This document shows positions 35,238-43,128 of a stretch of 54,019 nucleotides of DNA, one piece after another. Where the stretch lies: positions 17,569-71,587 of the forward strand of contig NZ_JAIQZN010000032.1 of NCBI RefSeq assembly GCF_023333585.1. Reading direction: 5' to 3'. A program made the translations under genes and the position numbers. The stretch is from Argonema antarcticum A004/B2 (GTDB taxonomy: Bacteria; Cyanobacteriota; Cyanobacteriia; Cyanobacteriales; Aerosakkonemataceae). Numbering within the stretch: the first letter of the stretch is position 1; each line of letters opens with the position of its first letter. Under the pieces are notes generated by a model, which was not told the origin of the DNA, searched no databases, and saw nothing but the letters and a program-made list of their open reading frames with translations.

Positions 35238-36365
35238 TTAGGGCGCTTGCCAAATTTTTTGATGATATTGTTCTAAATTGGCATAAGGGTCAACAGCGGG
35301 GTGGGAATGGTTTGCACTGCCGTTGTGGTGATGATTGTGTCCGTGAGTGCTAGAGTGCAAATGCTCATCACTCTTCTCATGGTCGTGAGTGTGAGCGTAA
35401 TTATCGTGGGAGTGGTCGTGATTGTGGTGATGGGGGTGTTCGTGTCCTTGATGGAAATGATCTTGGCTATGACTGTGACCATTACCATGACTATTTCCTA
35501 CAAATGCTAGACGAAATTTGCACATCTCGCAGTTCATCTGCACTTGACCCAGCTGAGTTTCAATTTCCCTCTCCCGCAATACCCGGAAAAGCTGGGGGTG
35601 AAGTCCCATTTCCGGTAAACAAGTCATTGAAATATTGGGATATTGCTCTTGCTGTTGGGCGGTGACATCAAAAATCTTTTTAACTAGGATTCCTGTGAAA
35701 AGGAAGTAGGGTAAGACAATAATTTGTTTGGGTTGGTAGAGTCTGGCGCGACGGAAACCTTCTTCCAAACGGGGATGAGTAATGCCGATGAAGCAGGTTT
35801 CAACGGTGAGATAACCACTGCCTTCCCACAATATGCGGGCGAGTTTGTACACATCGCCGTTAGCATCGGGGTCGCTGGAACCTCGACCGACAAACAGCAG
35901 GGCGGTGTCCTCTCTGTTGCGATCGGGCTTTTCGAGTGAGGCAAGACGCGATCGCCACAATTCCAAAATACCAGGGGTAATCCCAAAATGACGCCCGTAG
36001 TGAAATTTCAGCTGAGGATGTCGAAGCTTTGCCCTGTCTAACTCGTTAGTAATATCAAACTTATTGTGTCGAGCTGCAAATAACAACACTGGCAGCGCTG
36101 ACAGTTCAGTGTAGCCTTGTTCCACGCACCTATCTACTCCCTCTTGAATTGTAGGGCCGGTGAGTTCCAGAAAGCAGGGTACGACAGGGCGGGAGGTGTC
36201 TAAAGCTTGATAAGCATTGGCAAAATCCAGGAAAGTTTGCCTTCCCTCATCATCTCTGGTGCCGTGACCGATCATCAACAGCGGACGTTGTAGCGGCAGG
36301 GGTGGCAATTCAAAGGACTCGGAGTGGGAGTCTGAAGGGGGACTAAATGAATTTACTGTAGGCAT
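35238..36365 (-). CDS. cbiX: CbiX-type sirohydrochlorin cobaltochelatase with His-rich C-terminal region
   Basis: 375 residues. Two CbiX/ferrochelatase-like halves are visible: [20 protein letters not shown] with the chelatase His (about 32-36), [16 protein letters not shown], then [22 protein letters not shown] and [24 protein letters not shown] follows. The tail from about 295 to 356 holds a very dense His/Asp/Ser-Gly region, likely binding cobalt or nickel. The enzyme inserts Co2+ into sirohydrochlorin in cobalamin synthesis. ATG at 36365 fits the AAAGGA ribosome site; an in-frame TTG at 36371 is also possible. A cobalamin riboswitch upstream supports the B12 role over siroheme. Confidence 0.92.
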   Translation of the reverse strand: MPTVNSFSPPSDSHSESFELPPLPLQRPLLMIGHGTRDDEGRQTFLDFANAYQALDTSRPVVPCFLELTGPTIQEGVDRCVEQGYTELSALPVLLFAARHNKFDITNELDRAKLRHPQLKFHYGRHFGITPGILELWRSRLASLEKPDRNREDTALLFVGRGSSDPDANGDVYKLARILWEGSGYLTVETCFIGITHPRLEEGFRRARLYQPKQIIVLPYFLFTGILVKKIFDVTAQQQEQYPNISMTCLPEMGLHPQLFRVLREREIETQLGQVQMNCEMCKFRLAFVGNSHGNGHSHSQDHFHQGHEHPHHHNHDHSHDNYAHTHDHEKSDEHLHSSTHGHNHHHNGSANHSHPAVDPYANLEQYHQKIWQAP

Positions 36366-36376
36366 CAACAAAATCC

Positions 36377-36397
36377 TTTCCCGTGCAAGGCGGGAAA
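36377..36397 (-). promoter_or_regulatory. Hairpin overlapping the cbiX ribosome site (riboswitch expression platform)
   Basis: TTTCCCG pairs with CGGGAAA across a 7-nt loop. On the coding strand the second arm runs into AAAGGA, the Shine-Dalgarno 8 nt before the cbiX ATG, so folding would mask part of it. This suggests control of translation. Confidence 0.65.
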
Positions 36398-36412
36398 TTA
36401 AAGTGAACGTTT

Positions 36413-36504
36413 AACAGGTAGGCATTCTGGCTTACAAGGCTAAATTGCCTCGTTTACAGCTGCCGCACAGCCTCGGACTTACACCGAAGTTTCCCTATCC
36501 TGTT
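36413..36504 (-). promoter_or_regulatory. Cobalamin riboswitch (B12 box)
   Basis: On the minus strand the core GGTGTAAGTCCGAGGCTG, then GCGGCAGCTGTAAACG, ends with the B12-box-like GCCAGAATGCCTACCTGTT. AACAGG and CCTGTT at the ends close the outer stem. Together with the cbiX gene 48 bp downstream this is a confident aptamer. The extended 5' part may reach about 36530. Confidence 0.9.
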
Positions 36505-36572
36505 TATGGCTTGGGTGTGCTTTGATATCTTAACCGATCGAGCTATTTTCCAAAATGCGGGGGAGTGGGATA

Positions 36573-36603
36573 AAGTCAAAAGTCAAAAGTCAAAAGTCAA
36601 AAT
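36573..36603. repeat. AAAAGTC heptamer tandem repeat
   Basis: About four head-to-tail 7-mers. It is the complement of the heptamer at 9230-9252. The rest of the 36530-36786 gap shows no gene. Confidence 0.85.
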
Positions 36604-36786
36604 AAATATAGCCGTTTGCGCTTGGATGAGGTACATGATTTTTCCCCCCACTTTTCCGGGTTGTCTTCTCTTCTTCCCCTATAACACCAATCCATTAATC
36701 GTTGTTGACAAAAGTAATAAAGTGTGTGTACCTATTGTCCCTACTAGATTTACCTAATTCAGGAGGTTAAATTTTCCGATCGCACC

Positions 36787-37212
36787 CTACTTAAACAATG
36801 CCATACACTCAGATTTTAAGATCCCTGGAGTGACTTTGATTTCTCTAAAGCCCTTGGCAATGATTTCTTCGCAAGGTAAATCAATTTGGGCTGCGCCAAA
36901 CTCGATCAAATCTTTAATTGAAGCACCGAAGATAATTTCTGATATGCCTGCCCAAATACAGGCTGTAGCGCACATAGGACAAGGTTCGCAAGTGCTATAT
37001 AAGGTATAACCTTCTAGAGAACGATTTTGAAGTTTAGCGGTTAAACGGCGAATGGCGTTGACTTCTGCATGAGCTGAGGGGTCGTTGTCTTGCTTGACGG
37101 TGTTATGGGCCGCGATCGCAATTTGGTTATCTTTCACGATCGCAGTACCGTATGGCGTATCTCCAAGCTTTGCTTGTGCGATCGCTATCTTCATAAAATC
37201 TTCGTGGTTCAT
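36787..37212 (-). CDS. Nucleoside/base deaminase (CMP/dCMP deaminase zinc fold)
   Basis: 141 residues. The zinc motif is complete: HAEVNAIRR (H, catalytic E) and STCEPCPMCATACIWAGI (P-C-x2-C). It most resembles the guanine deaminase/TadA-like group. YGTAIVKDNQIAIAAHNTV is the N-terminal strand pair. A second TadA-type tRNA deaminase is normally longer, with a different N-terminus, so a free-base or nucleoside substrate is more likely. It starts with ATG and is monocistronic. Confidence 0.88.
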   Translation of the reverse strand: MNHEDFMKIAIAQAKLGDTPYGTAIVKDNQIAIAAHNTVKQDNDPSAHAEVNAIRRLTAKLQNRSLEGYTLYSTCEPCPMCATACIWAGISEIIFGASIKDLIEFGAAQIDLPCEEIIAKGFREIKVTPGILKSECMALFK

Positions 37213-37370
37213 CCGCTACAACATCCCTGGCTGGAACTTCAACGATTTCTAAGGATAACGAGAATACTCCAAAGCTGCCAGCCAAAAGTGCCATTATTTA
37301 ATCTTTATATACAAATTAAAGCCCCCTGACCTCAGCCGGATACTGTTGGCGAATTAACTGGAAATACTTT

Positions 37371-37553
37371 TTAGCTGGTAGTTAAGACAGGCCGATCGAC
37401 CAAGTGCTTGATTGTTGGCACATACGGCTGACGGGCCGTAACTACCTCCGTAAGATCTGGCATTTCTTGCCAGCAGTGGGAGCAAAACCAGTAAACGCGG
37501 CTGTGTCTGATGTGGCGTAGTAACTGATTAGAGCAACAAAGACACTTAGTCAT
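37371..37553 (-). CDS. Small zinc-ribbon protein (two CxxC knuckles), function unknown
   Basis: 60 residues starting MTKCLCCSNQLLRHIRHSRVYWFCSHCWQEMPDL. There are two C-x2-C pairs (C4, C7 and C24, C27), a WQEMP box and a short tail. The same small protein seems to recur in filamentous cyanobacteria, but I cannot name it. It is oriented like the sugar transferase 375 bp upstream, with no shared leader seen. ATG at 37553 is preferred over an upstream in-frame start at 37580. Confidence 0.65.
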   Translation of the reverse strand: MTKCLCCSNQLLRHIRHSRVYWFCSHCWQEMPDLTEVVTARQPYVPTIKHLVDRPVLTTS

Positions 37554-37825
37554 GATAATCCTCCTGTTAAATATAGTCATTACGGTTAATCAAATTCAGA
37601 TCTGTGAGATTAAAACCATTAACTCTGGTCGAATTAACCACTGAGCAGATCCTACTTTGACAGTAAACCAACAATATGGAGATACTGTGTAGAAATCTTA
37701 TGTTCTATAATTTATTAGAACATAACCCAAAATATTTTTCTGTTAATAAAATCACAATTTTGAGATAAAAACCAAATTATAGCTAGGGAAGAGGAGCTAG
37801 GGGCGAGCGTTGAGGGAAGAGGGGT

Positions 37826-37917
37826 GGCTCTTTCGGAGTTGCGATGCTTTTGTTCACATAAGAACATTTTTATTGATTTTCTCCTCTCCCACTCTCCCAC
37901 TCTCCCACTCTCCCCCT
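37826..37917. repeat. Dispersed ~60-bp repeat, copy C, with CTCTCCCA tract
   Basis: GGCTCTTTCGGAGTTGC, then ATGCTTTTGTTCACATAAGA and a CTCTCCCA tandem. It differs from copy B (20791) at only a few positions. The peptide readable on the minus strand (KSIKMFL-EQKH-NSER) changes at nonsynonymous sites between copies, so it is not a conserved coding sequence. The 37581-37825 part shows no gene. Confidence 0.85.
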
Positions 37918-37929
37918 CTGACCAATGAG

Positions 37930-38928
37930 CTAAACAGCACCGCTATTCTTACGGAACACGACGACAATAGTTTTCAAAATAAGCTTTATATCATAGATTA
38001 GGCTCCAATTTTGTTGATATTTCAAATCTAAACGAATTACATCCTCAAAGCTGCGAAGCTGAGAGCGTCCGCTTACCTGCCATTCCCCAGTCATACCAGG
38101 TTTGACATCTAAACGCTGCCACTCAGGAACCTCATAACTTTCCACTTCATCTGGAGTAGGTGGTCGCGTACCAACTAAACTCATTTCTCCAATCAACACA
38201 TTCCAAAACTGAGGCAGTTCATCCAGACTGGTTCGACGCATAAAGCGGCCTAACCTTGTAACGCGGGGGTCTTTATCATTTTTGAAAATGGCTCCCGATA
38301 CTTGGTTTTCGACGGTTGACTTGAGGGCTTCGGCATTGGTACACATTGAGCGGAACTTCCAAATCCGAAACCGCCTTCCCATCCAGCCGCAGCGGATTTG
38401 ACCGAAGAAAATGGGCCCTTGACTATCCAGCTTAATCGCGACTGCGATCGGAATAAACAAAATCGCCGTAATTCCCAAACCTACCAGCGCCCCCACAACG
38501 TCTATGGCACGTTTAACCCAGGAACGGACAGAAGGATGGGTAACTGGGGGCTTCCATTCGCTGCGGCGGTTTACTGTAGGCGTAACGGGTTCGCGGGCTT
38601 GCTCAATAGTAAAAACTGCGTCCAGTCCCGTGAGAGACAACACCGCCATAACTTGAGGTTGAACGTGGCGGAGTACTAAGTTAATCCCTTGCTGCTGTGC
38701 GGTTTTGAGATTACTGACCAGAGCGCCCAAACCACTGCTATCCATAAAAGTGGTCTGGCTAAAATCAATGATAATTTGGTTGGGAAGAGGACTTCCCTGG
38801 CAAAGCTGTTTAAAGTTTTGCTTGAAGGCCACTGCCTCCAGCACGCTTAAACGAGGGGGTACTTGAATCAAGGGAATTTCTTTCAAGAACTTAACCCGAA
38901 AATCTACCTTTGAGATGTGACTAATCAC
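37930..38928 (-). CDS. STAS domain fused to bacterial sugar transferase (initiating glycosylphosphotransferase)
   Basis: 332 residues. An N-terminal STAS domain (about 8-105) has the anti-sigma-antagonist phosphorylation site in FMDSSGLGALVSNL. A linker is followed by one membrane helix (AIDVVGALVGLGITAILFIPIAVAIKL) and the polyprenyl-phosphate sugar-1-phosphate transferase core: GPIFFGQIRCGWMGRRFRIWKFRSM, DPRVTRLGRFMRRTSLDELPQFWNVLIGEMSLVGTRP and KPGMTGEWQVSGR. It would start exopolysaccharide repeat units at the membrane. The fusion suggests control by partner switching. GTG start. Confidence 0.9.
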   Translation of the reverse strand: MISHISKVDFRVKFLKEIPLIQVPPRLSVLEAVAFKQNFKQLCQGSPLPNQIIIDFSQTTFMDSSGLGALVSNLKTAQQQGINLVLRHVQPQVMAVLSLTGLDAVFTIEQAREPVTPTVNRRSEWKPPVTHPSVRSWVKRAIDVVGALVGLGITAILFIPIAVAIKLDSQGPIFFGQIRCGWMGRRFRIWKFRSMCTNAEALKSTVENQVSGAIFKNDKDPRVTRLGRFMRRTSLDELPQFWNVLIGEMSLVGTRPPTPDEVESYEVPEWQRLDVKPGMTGEWQVSGRSQLRSFEDVIRLDLKYQQNWSLIYDIKLILKTIVVVFRKNSGAV

Positions 38929-39224
38929 GAGGAACTAAATATAACCATACAGCAGTATGGAAAGCAAACGCCAGAAACTGTTTAGGGTCTATTGACAAAT
39001 TATAGTTTTAATGATTATAGCGAGGAAAGGGGAAGGGTGAGTTTTGAGTTTGTAGGGGCTCATCAGTACATCTGTGTTTAAATCCGTGTTGTGTCCCCAC
39101 TTATTCAACACAGATCGGCAAAGTGTAAGCGAAAATTGGTACTGTAACCCCGATCGTTTGGAGAATGCGGTCAGCACCCCGCACTGAAATGACTGGGTAT
39201 CATACCTCCATCTTCAGTTAGCTG

Positions 39225-39400
39225 ACCAGCCTCAGTCCTATACAGGACTACGTTATCGGCAAGTGTTGAAGTTCCTACCAAGGAGTGCGTAGCCAGCTCC
39301 CTGCTCTAGAACCAAATGGTTAAACAGTTTTACGAGGGGTAAGACAGTGCTGTCTGGATAGTACCGACCGATAACATTGGCAAGGCTAACTTTACTGGAA
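39225..39400 (+). ncRNA. Orphan omegaRNA/HEARO-like RNA without an iscB gene
   Basis: The architecture repeats that of the iscB leader. A hairpin (AGTCCT-ATAC-AGGACT, 39234-39249) is followed directly by ACGTTA, then a closing stem GTTATCGG/CCGATAAC (39252-39259 with 39368-39375). A small TCCT/AGGA hairpin, GTGC..CCAGCT..CCCTGC and then AACATTG(A/G)C(A/G)AGG come next. The same words occur in the same order in the iscB leader, with 114 versus 125 nt between CTACGTTA and AACATTG. No RuvC/HNH frame follows; the next gene is a lipoprotein. The ends are approximate. Confidence 0.7.
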
Positions 39401-39431
39401 TAGCAAGGCGTTCCCGGCATACAGGGAAATT

Positions 39432-39525
39432 GGACAAGCACTATTCCTCTGCTTGTCCACCCCAAAAAGGGGACGGCATTTAAAAATGCCGCACCACATT
39501 TCCTCCACCACTTAAAAGATGGTGG
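39432..39525 (+). other. Row of four perfect hairpins between the orphan ncRNA and the lipoprotein gene
   Basis: GGACAAGC/GCTTGTCC (39432-39458), CCCC-A5-GGGG (39460-39472), CGGCATTT/AAATGCCG (39474-39491) and CCACCA/TGGTGG (39505-39525) are all perfect stems. They could be the subterminal hairpins of a decayed IS200/IS605-type end or a terminator/leader array. The part of the gap from 38929 to 39224 shows no gene. Confidence 0.6.
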
Positions 39526-39550
39526 TTTCCATATTCCCGCGAGGTTTTAA

Positions 39551-40063
39551 ATGATTTTTCGTCGTTTGCGTAGAATTCTACCTGCCTTCCTACTGGCCGT
39601 GTTGCTGCTTGTAACTTCCTGTAGGGCGCAGGATACCTCTCCTTATGCCAAGACACAGCAGGAAAGTACCCAGAGGGGTGCTACTCCGGCTGTTGCCAGG
39701 AAAGCCGAACAGGGCAGCAGCTTTAACAAATTCTTTCCCAAATCTGCTGATGGCTACCAAGTCGTAGCAGCACAGGAAAAGAAAGGGTTTGCCGAGTATA
39801 AGCTGAACAAAGGCGGCAAGAATGTTGCCATGCTGTCTATTAACGATATAACCAGCACCCCAACTGCAAAGGATAAATACCAGAACAGCACCGAAAAAAT
39901 TGCCGGTTATCCAGCTGCTGAAGCTCCGGGTAAAGGTACTGGGATTCTTGTAAATAATCGCTACCAGGTAAAAGTGGCATCACGCGACGACTCGTTTACG
40001 AAGAACGATCGCGTAGCTTGGCTGCAAAAATTTAACCTGAGCGGACTTGCCCAACTCAAGTAA
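39551..40063 (+). CDS. Putative cyanobacterial lipoprotein
   Basis: 170 residues. The N-terminal signal MIFRRLRRILPAFLLAVLLLVTSCRAQ has basic residues, a hydrophobic core and a lipobox-like LVTSC ending at Cys24, so it is probably membrane-anchored by lipid. The mature part has one ~110-residue domain (FNKFFPKSADGYQVVAAQEKKGFAEYKLNKGGKNVAMLSINDI...) that looks like a beta-rich fold. I do not recognise a family. It is single-gene, starting just after the hairpin row. Confidence 0.65.
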   Translation: MIFRRLRRILPAFLLAVLLLVTSCRAQDTSPYAKTQQESTQRGATPAVARKAEQGSSFNKFFPKSADGYQVVAAQEKKGFAEYKLNKGGKNVAMLSINDITSTPTAKDKYQNSTEKIAGYPAAEAPGKGTGILVNNRYQVKVASRDDSFTKNDRVAWLQKFNLSGLAQLK

Positions 40064-40115
40064 ATTTTCTGGCTGTACCGTGACCGATCGCAACCATTAA
40101 ACAAGGATTTTTTTT

Positions 40116-41003
40116 GTGAGCAAAACGATTTATCAATTGGTGGATGAACTGCCTACTGGCGGACTGACGGTGATGTCGCTGCGCGCGCTCGATTTTGCCG
40201 TTCCTGGCGAGTGGCAAAATTTGGTTGGCTTTGACAACACCATTCGTGCTGTCACTGGCGAAACCGACCCAGATTTAATCCGACAAATTGGCGAACGCGC
40301 CATCTATCTGTACAACGACAAATCTCAGGGATACCAAACAGCCCTGTGGCTATATCAAACTGTTGATAGCGCTTCTTCTGCGTTGGGTGCAGCTGCTTTA
40401 GCCAACAAAGTTGGTGAGAAGATTCCTCTTTTGGGTTTCTTAGGCAATATCACTCCCAAAGCGGACAAAGCTCAAACTATTGATCTAGCTGTCAAATTGG
40501 TGGTTGAGTTAGTAGCTTTTTGCCAAATTAACGGGATTCCCGGTGATAGCATTGGCGATTTTTTGGGAGCTTTAGGCGATTACAGCGGCGAGTCTCTGAT
40601 GCGGATGGCGGCGCTAGTTTGCTTTGATGGTCTGATTCCCCTTGGCCCGGACTTTATCCAAATGGTTCTCTCAAAGTTCAACAACATGAGCCCGCAGGAG
40701 TTGGAACAAAATCAGACTTTTAAAGGTGTTAATGATTTGATTCCGGGCGGTAATTCTTCAGGTAAACTGGGTTTTATTAACGAAAGCTTTAGTTCCGTTT
40801 CTGGTTGGATGAGCGACTTCGTTAACTCTCGCGGTTTGACACCAAACAATGTTGCCAAAAATTTGTCAAGCTTTATAGACGTTGCTGATGACAAACTAGA
40901 TTATCTCGGTGCTTTCCTTGATGTGTCAACCAACTACTACGAACACACTGGCATTCAAACTTTGGCTCGTCGTCTAATTGAACGCGCTGTTGCCGAAATT
41001 TGA
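40116..41003 (+). CDS. Conserved cyanobacterial hypothetical, tandem paralogue 1
   Basis: 295 residues. An N-terminal block (VPGEWQNLVGFDNTIRAVTGETD, about 30-52), a helical middle (QTALWLYQTVDSASSALGAAALANKVGEK), then LMRMAALVCFDGLIPLGPDFI and a C-terminal DVADDKLDYLGAFLDVSTNYYEHTGIQTLARRLIERAVAEI. It is all-helical and soluble with no known motif. It shares more than half its residues with the next gene throughout. GTG start. Function unknown. Confidence 0.7.
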   Translation: MSKTIYQLVDELPTGGLTVMSLRALDFAVPGEWQNLVGFDNTIRAVTGETDPDLIRQIGERAIYLYNDKSQGYQTALWLYQTVDSASSALGAAALANKVGEKIPLLGFLGNITPKADKAQTIDLAVKLVVELVAFCQINGIPGDSIGDFLGALGDYSGESLMRMAALVCFDGLIPLGPDFIQMVLSKFNNMSPQELEQNQTFKGVNDLIPGGNSSGKLGFINESFSSVSGWMSDFVNSRGLTPNNVAKNLSSFIDVADDKLDYLGAFLDVSTNYYEHTGIQTLARRLIERAVAEI

Positions 41004-41194
41004 TCGAGAAGAGGCTAGGGTCTAGAAAAGTCACTCATTCAAAAGTCACTCATTCAAAAGAAGCAGAGGATCGGAGGAACAGAGGAGCCGAATTTCCCCC
41101 TCTTCTCTCTTCCCTCTTCCCTAGCCCCTTCTTCAATAGGCTGCTTTAAATGCACAAGCAATCCAAAATCTAAAATCCAAAATCTAAAATCGAG

Positions 41195-42088
41195 ATGAGT
41201 CAGACTAAATCGATTGATGAGTTAGTTGATAATCTATCAACTAAAAATGTGACGGTTTATTTGTTGCGAGCTTTGGATTCTGTTGTTCCTGGCGAGTGGG
41301 AAAATTTAGTTGGTTTTGAAAACACCATTCGGGCTGTTACTGGTGAAACGGATAAAAAAACGGTGAAGAAAATACGCGATCGCGCTCTGGATCTGTACAG
41401 CGATCGCTCCTTACCATACCAGCAGGCTATGTGGATCTACCAAACGGTAGATAATGCGGATAGTGCGCTGGGTGCAGCCGCAATGGCTAACAAAATTGGC
41501 GAAAAGGTTGGTTTTCTGTCTTTTTTAAACAAGCTAACTCCCAAGGCTGATACTGTTCAAACTATTGATTTGGCGATAAAATTGGTAGCAGAGTTAATCG
41601 CGTTCTCCAAAATGAATGGCTCTGCTGCGATCGAACTTGATGATTTTAAAGCAGCATTGAGCAGTTATCATCATGAATCTCTCATTAGGATGGCAGCGTT
41701 GGTTTGCGTAGATGGCTTGGTTCCGCTTGGCCCCGATTTTATTATGAAAGTGCAGTCAACTCTCGGCGGACTTAATCCTTCACTATTACAACAAAATTCT
41801 ACTTTTCAAAACCTGAGCAACTTGATTCCAGGAGGTAGTGCAGGGGACAAACTGGGCTTTATCGGTGCAAGCTTTGCCTCGGTGCAAGGCTGGATGGGTA
41901 ATTTCGTAGGTTCTCATCATTTAACGCCACAAATTTTTCTTGGCAATTTGAAACAATATGTGGACATAGCTGATGATAAGTTGGATTATGTGGCTGCTTT
42001 TCTGGACATGACAACCAACTATTTTGAACATACAGGAACTCAAACTGTGGCTCGTCGCTTAATCGAACGAGCTGCTTCTGAAATTTAG
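41195..42088 (+). CDS. Conserved cyanobacterial hypothetical, tandem paralogue 2
   Basis: 297 residues, colinear with the protein at 40116-41003. The same VPGEWENLVGFENTIRAVTGETD, AALVCVDGLVPLGPDFIMKV and LTPQIFLGNLKQYVDIADDKLDYVAAFLDMTTNYFEHTGTQTVARRLIERAASEI blocks are visible. Differences are spread along the length, so the duplication is old. It is separated from its sister by 190 bp with short repeats, but only 9 bp precede queE, suggesting co-transcription with queE. Confidence 0.7.
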   Translation: MSQTKSIDELVDNLSTKNVTVYLLRALDSVVPGEWENLVGFENTIRAVTGETDKKTVKKIRDRALDLYSDRSLPYQQAMWIYQTVDNADSALGAAAMANKIGEKVGFLSFLNKLTPKADTVQTIDLAIKLVAELIAFSKMNGSAAIELDDFKAALSSYHHESLIRMAALVCVDGLVPLGPDFIMKVQSTLGGLNPSLLQQNSTFQNLSNLIPGGSAGDKLGFIGASFASVQGWMGNFVGSHHLTPQIFLGNLKQYVDIADDKLDYVAAFLDMTTNYFEHTGTQTVARRLIERAASEI

Positions 42089-42097
42089 AGAAAAAAT

Positions 42098-42880
42098 ATG
42101 GCAACGCAAATCACAGAACAACCAAAGGCGCGTTTAATTGAGGTGTTCTCCGCTATTCAAGGGGAGGGACTCAATGTGGGTACGCGGCAAATTTTCATCC
42201 GTTTTGCGTTGTGCGATTTGCGCTGCCATTTTTGCGATAGCGCTCATACTTGGAGTCTTCCAGAGATATGCCAAATTGAGAAAACGCCGGGATTGCGCGA
42301 CTTTGAAACTCACCCCAATCCCGTGGCGCTACCAGATTTGCTGTCATGGGTGGAGAGGCAAAATCAACCGGGATTGCACGATAGCATTAGTTTGACTGGT
42401 GGGGAACCGCTGCTTTCTGTGCCTTTTTTGGTGCAATTTTTGCCAGAAGTGCGATCGCTCACCGATTTGCCAATATACTTGGAAACTGGCGGTCATCGTC
42501 CACAGCAATTATCCCAGGTTTTGCCATACTTGGATTCCGTTGGTATGGACATCAAGTTGCCTAGCGTCAGTGGCGAAAATCGCTGGCAAGTTCATCAGGA
42601 ATTTTTACATCTTTGTCACGATGCACAAGTAGAAGTATTTATCAAAATAATTATTTCCAGCCAAACCAATCCAGCCGAGTTAGAACAGGCGGGAGAGTTG
42701 GTAGCTTCTGTAGATGCCTCAATTCCAGTATTTTTGCAACCCGTAACGCCAATACCGGGTAAGGAGTCGGTGGTTGCGCCAAGGCCCGATCGCGTATTAG
42801 AATGGCAATCATTGATGAAGCGTTTCGTCAAACAAGTGCGAGTTATCCCGCAGACTCATAAAATGATGAATCAACTGTAA
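42098..42880 (+). CDS. queE: 7-carboxy-7-deazaguanine synthase (radical SAM)
   Basis: 260 residues. FSAIQGEGLNVGTRQIFIRFALCDLRCHFCDSAHTW carries the C-x3-C-x2-C cluster motif for the 4Fe-4S/SAM site. TGGEPLL and YLETGGHRP bind SAM. QueE turns 6-carboxy-tetrahydropterin into 7-carboxy-7-deazaguanine on the path to preQ0 and queuosine. No other que genes adjoin it. ATG 9 bp after the previous stop. Confidence 0.93.
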   Translation: MATQITEQPKARLIEVFSAIQGEGLNVGTRQIFIRFALCDLRCHFCDSAHTWSLPEICQIEKTPGLRDFETHPNPVALPDLLSWVERQNQPGLHDSISLTGGEPLLSVPFLVQFLPEVRSLTDLPIYLETGGHRPQQLSQVLPYLDSVGMDIKLPSVSGENRWQVHQEFLHLCHDAQVEVFIKIIISSQTNPAELEQAGELVASVDASIPVFLQPVTPIPGKESVVAPRPDRVLEWQSLMKRFVKQVRVIPQTHKMMNQL

Positions 42881-42915
42881 ATTACGTCCGCCATAACCTA
42901 TCGATATTTTTACAA

Positions 42916-43110
42916 ATGGCAGAACAAGAAGATATTCTCATCACCCATCAAGGAAAACCTGTCGGAATGTTGCTTGGTTTGCAATCACAAGAAGATTTGG
43001 CAGATTATCAACTAGAAAAAGATCCTCGCTTTTTGAAACGAATTGCAGCAGCAAGAAAAGGCATCCGTTCTGGTGAGGGAATTCGTTTAGAAGATATTAA
43101 ATGGGAATAG
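42916..43110 (+). pseudogene. N-terminally truncated Phd/YefM-type antitoxin remnant
   Basis: 64 codons. EDILITHQGKPVGMLLGLQSQEDLADYQLEKDPRFLKRIAAARKGIRSGEGIRLEDIKWE resembles the second half of Phd/YefM antitoxins, but the N-terminal DNA-binding part (usually ~35 residues before MAEQED) is missing. The in-frame upstream codons (HNLSIFLQ) look like a decayed remainder. No toxin gene follows. Either an orphan shortened antitoxin or a dead gene. Confidence 0.55.
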
Positions 43111-43128
43111 AAAAGCGCCACCATAATA

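Noticed and set aside
36506-36757. 83-codon open frame after the cobalamin riboswitch
   Set aside because: It runs over the heptamer tandem repeat, giving a KSQKSKVK stretch; no homology seen and poor start context.
37715-37900. Possible conserved peptide KSIKMFL-EQKH-NSER shared by three minus-strand frames
   Set aside because: Changes between copies are non-synonymous and frames end differently, so it is a DNA repeat and not a gene family.
39253-39465. 70-codon minus-strand open frame across the orphan ncRNA
   Set aside because: It lies in a strongly structured segment, antisense to the omegaRNA-like sequence, and resembles no known protein.
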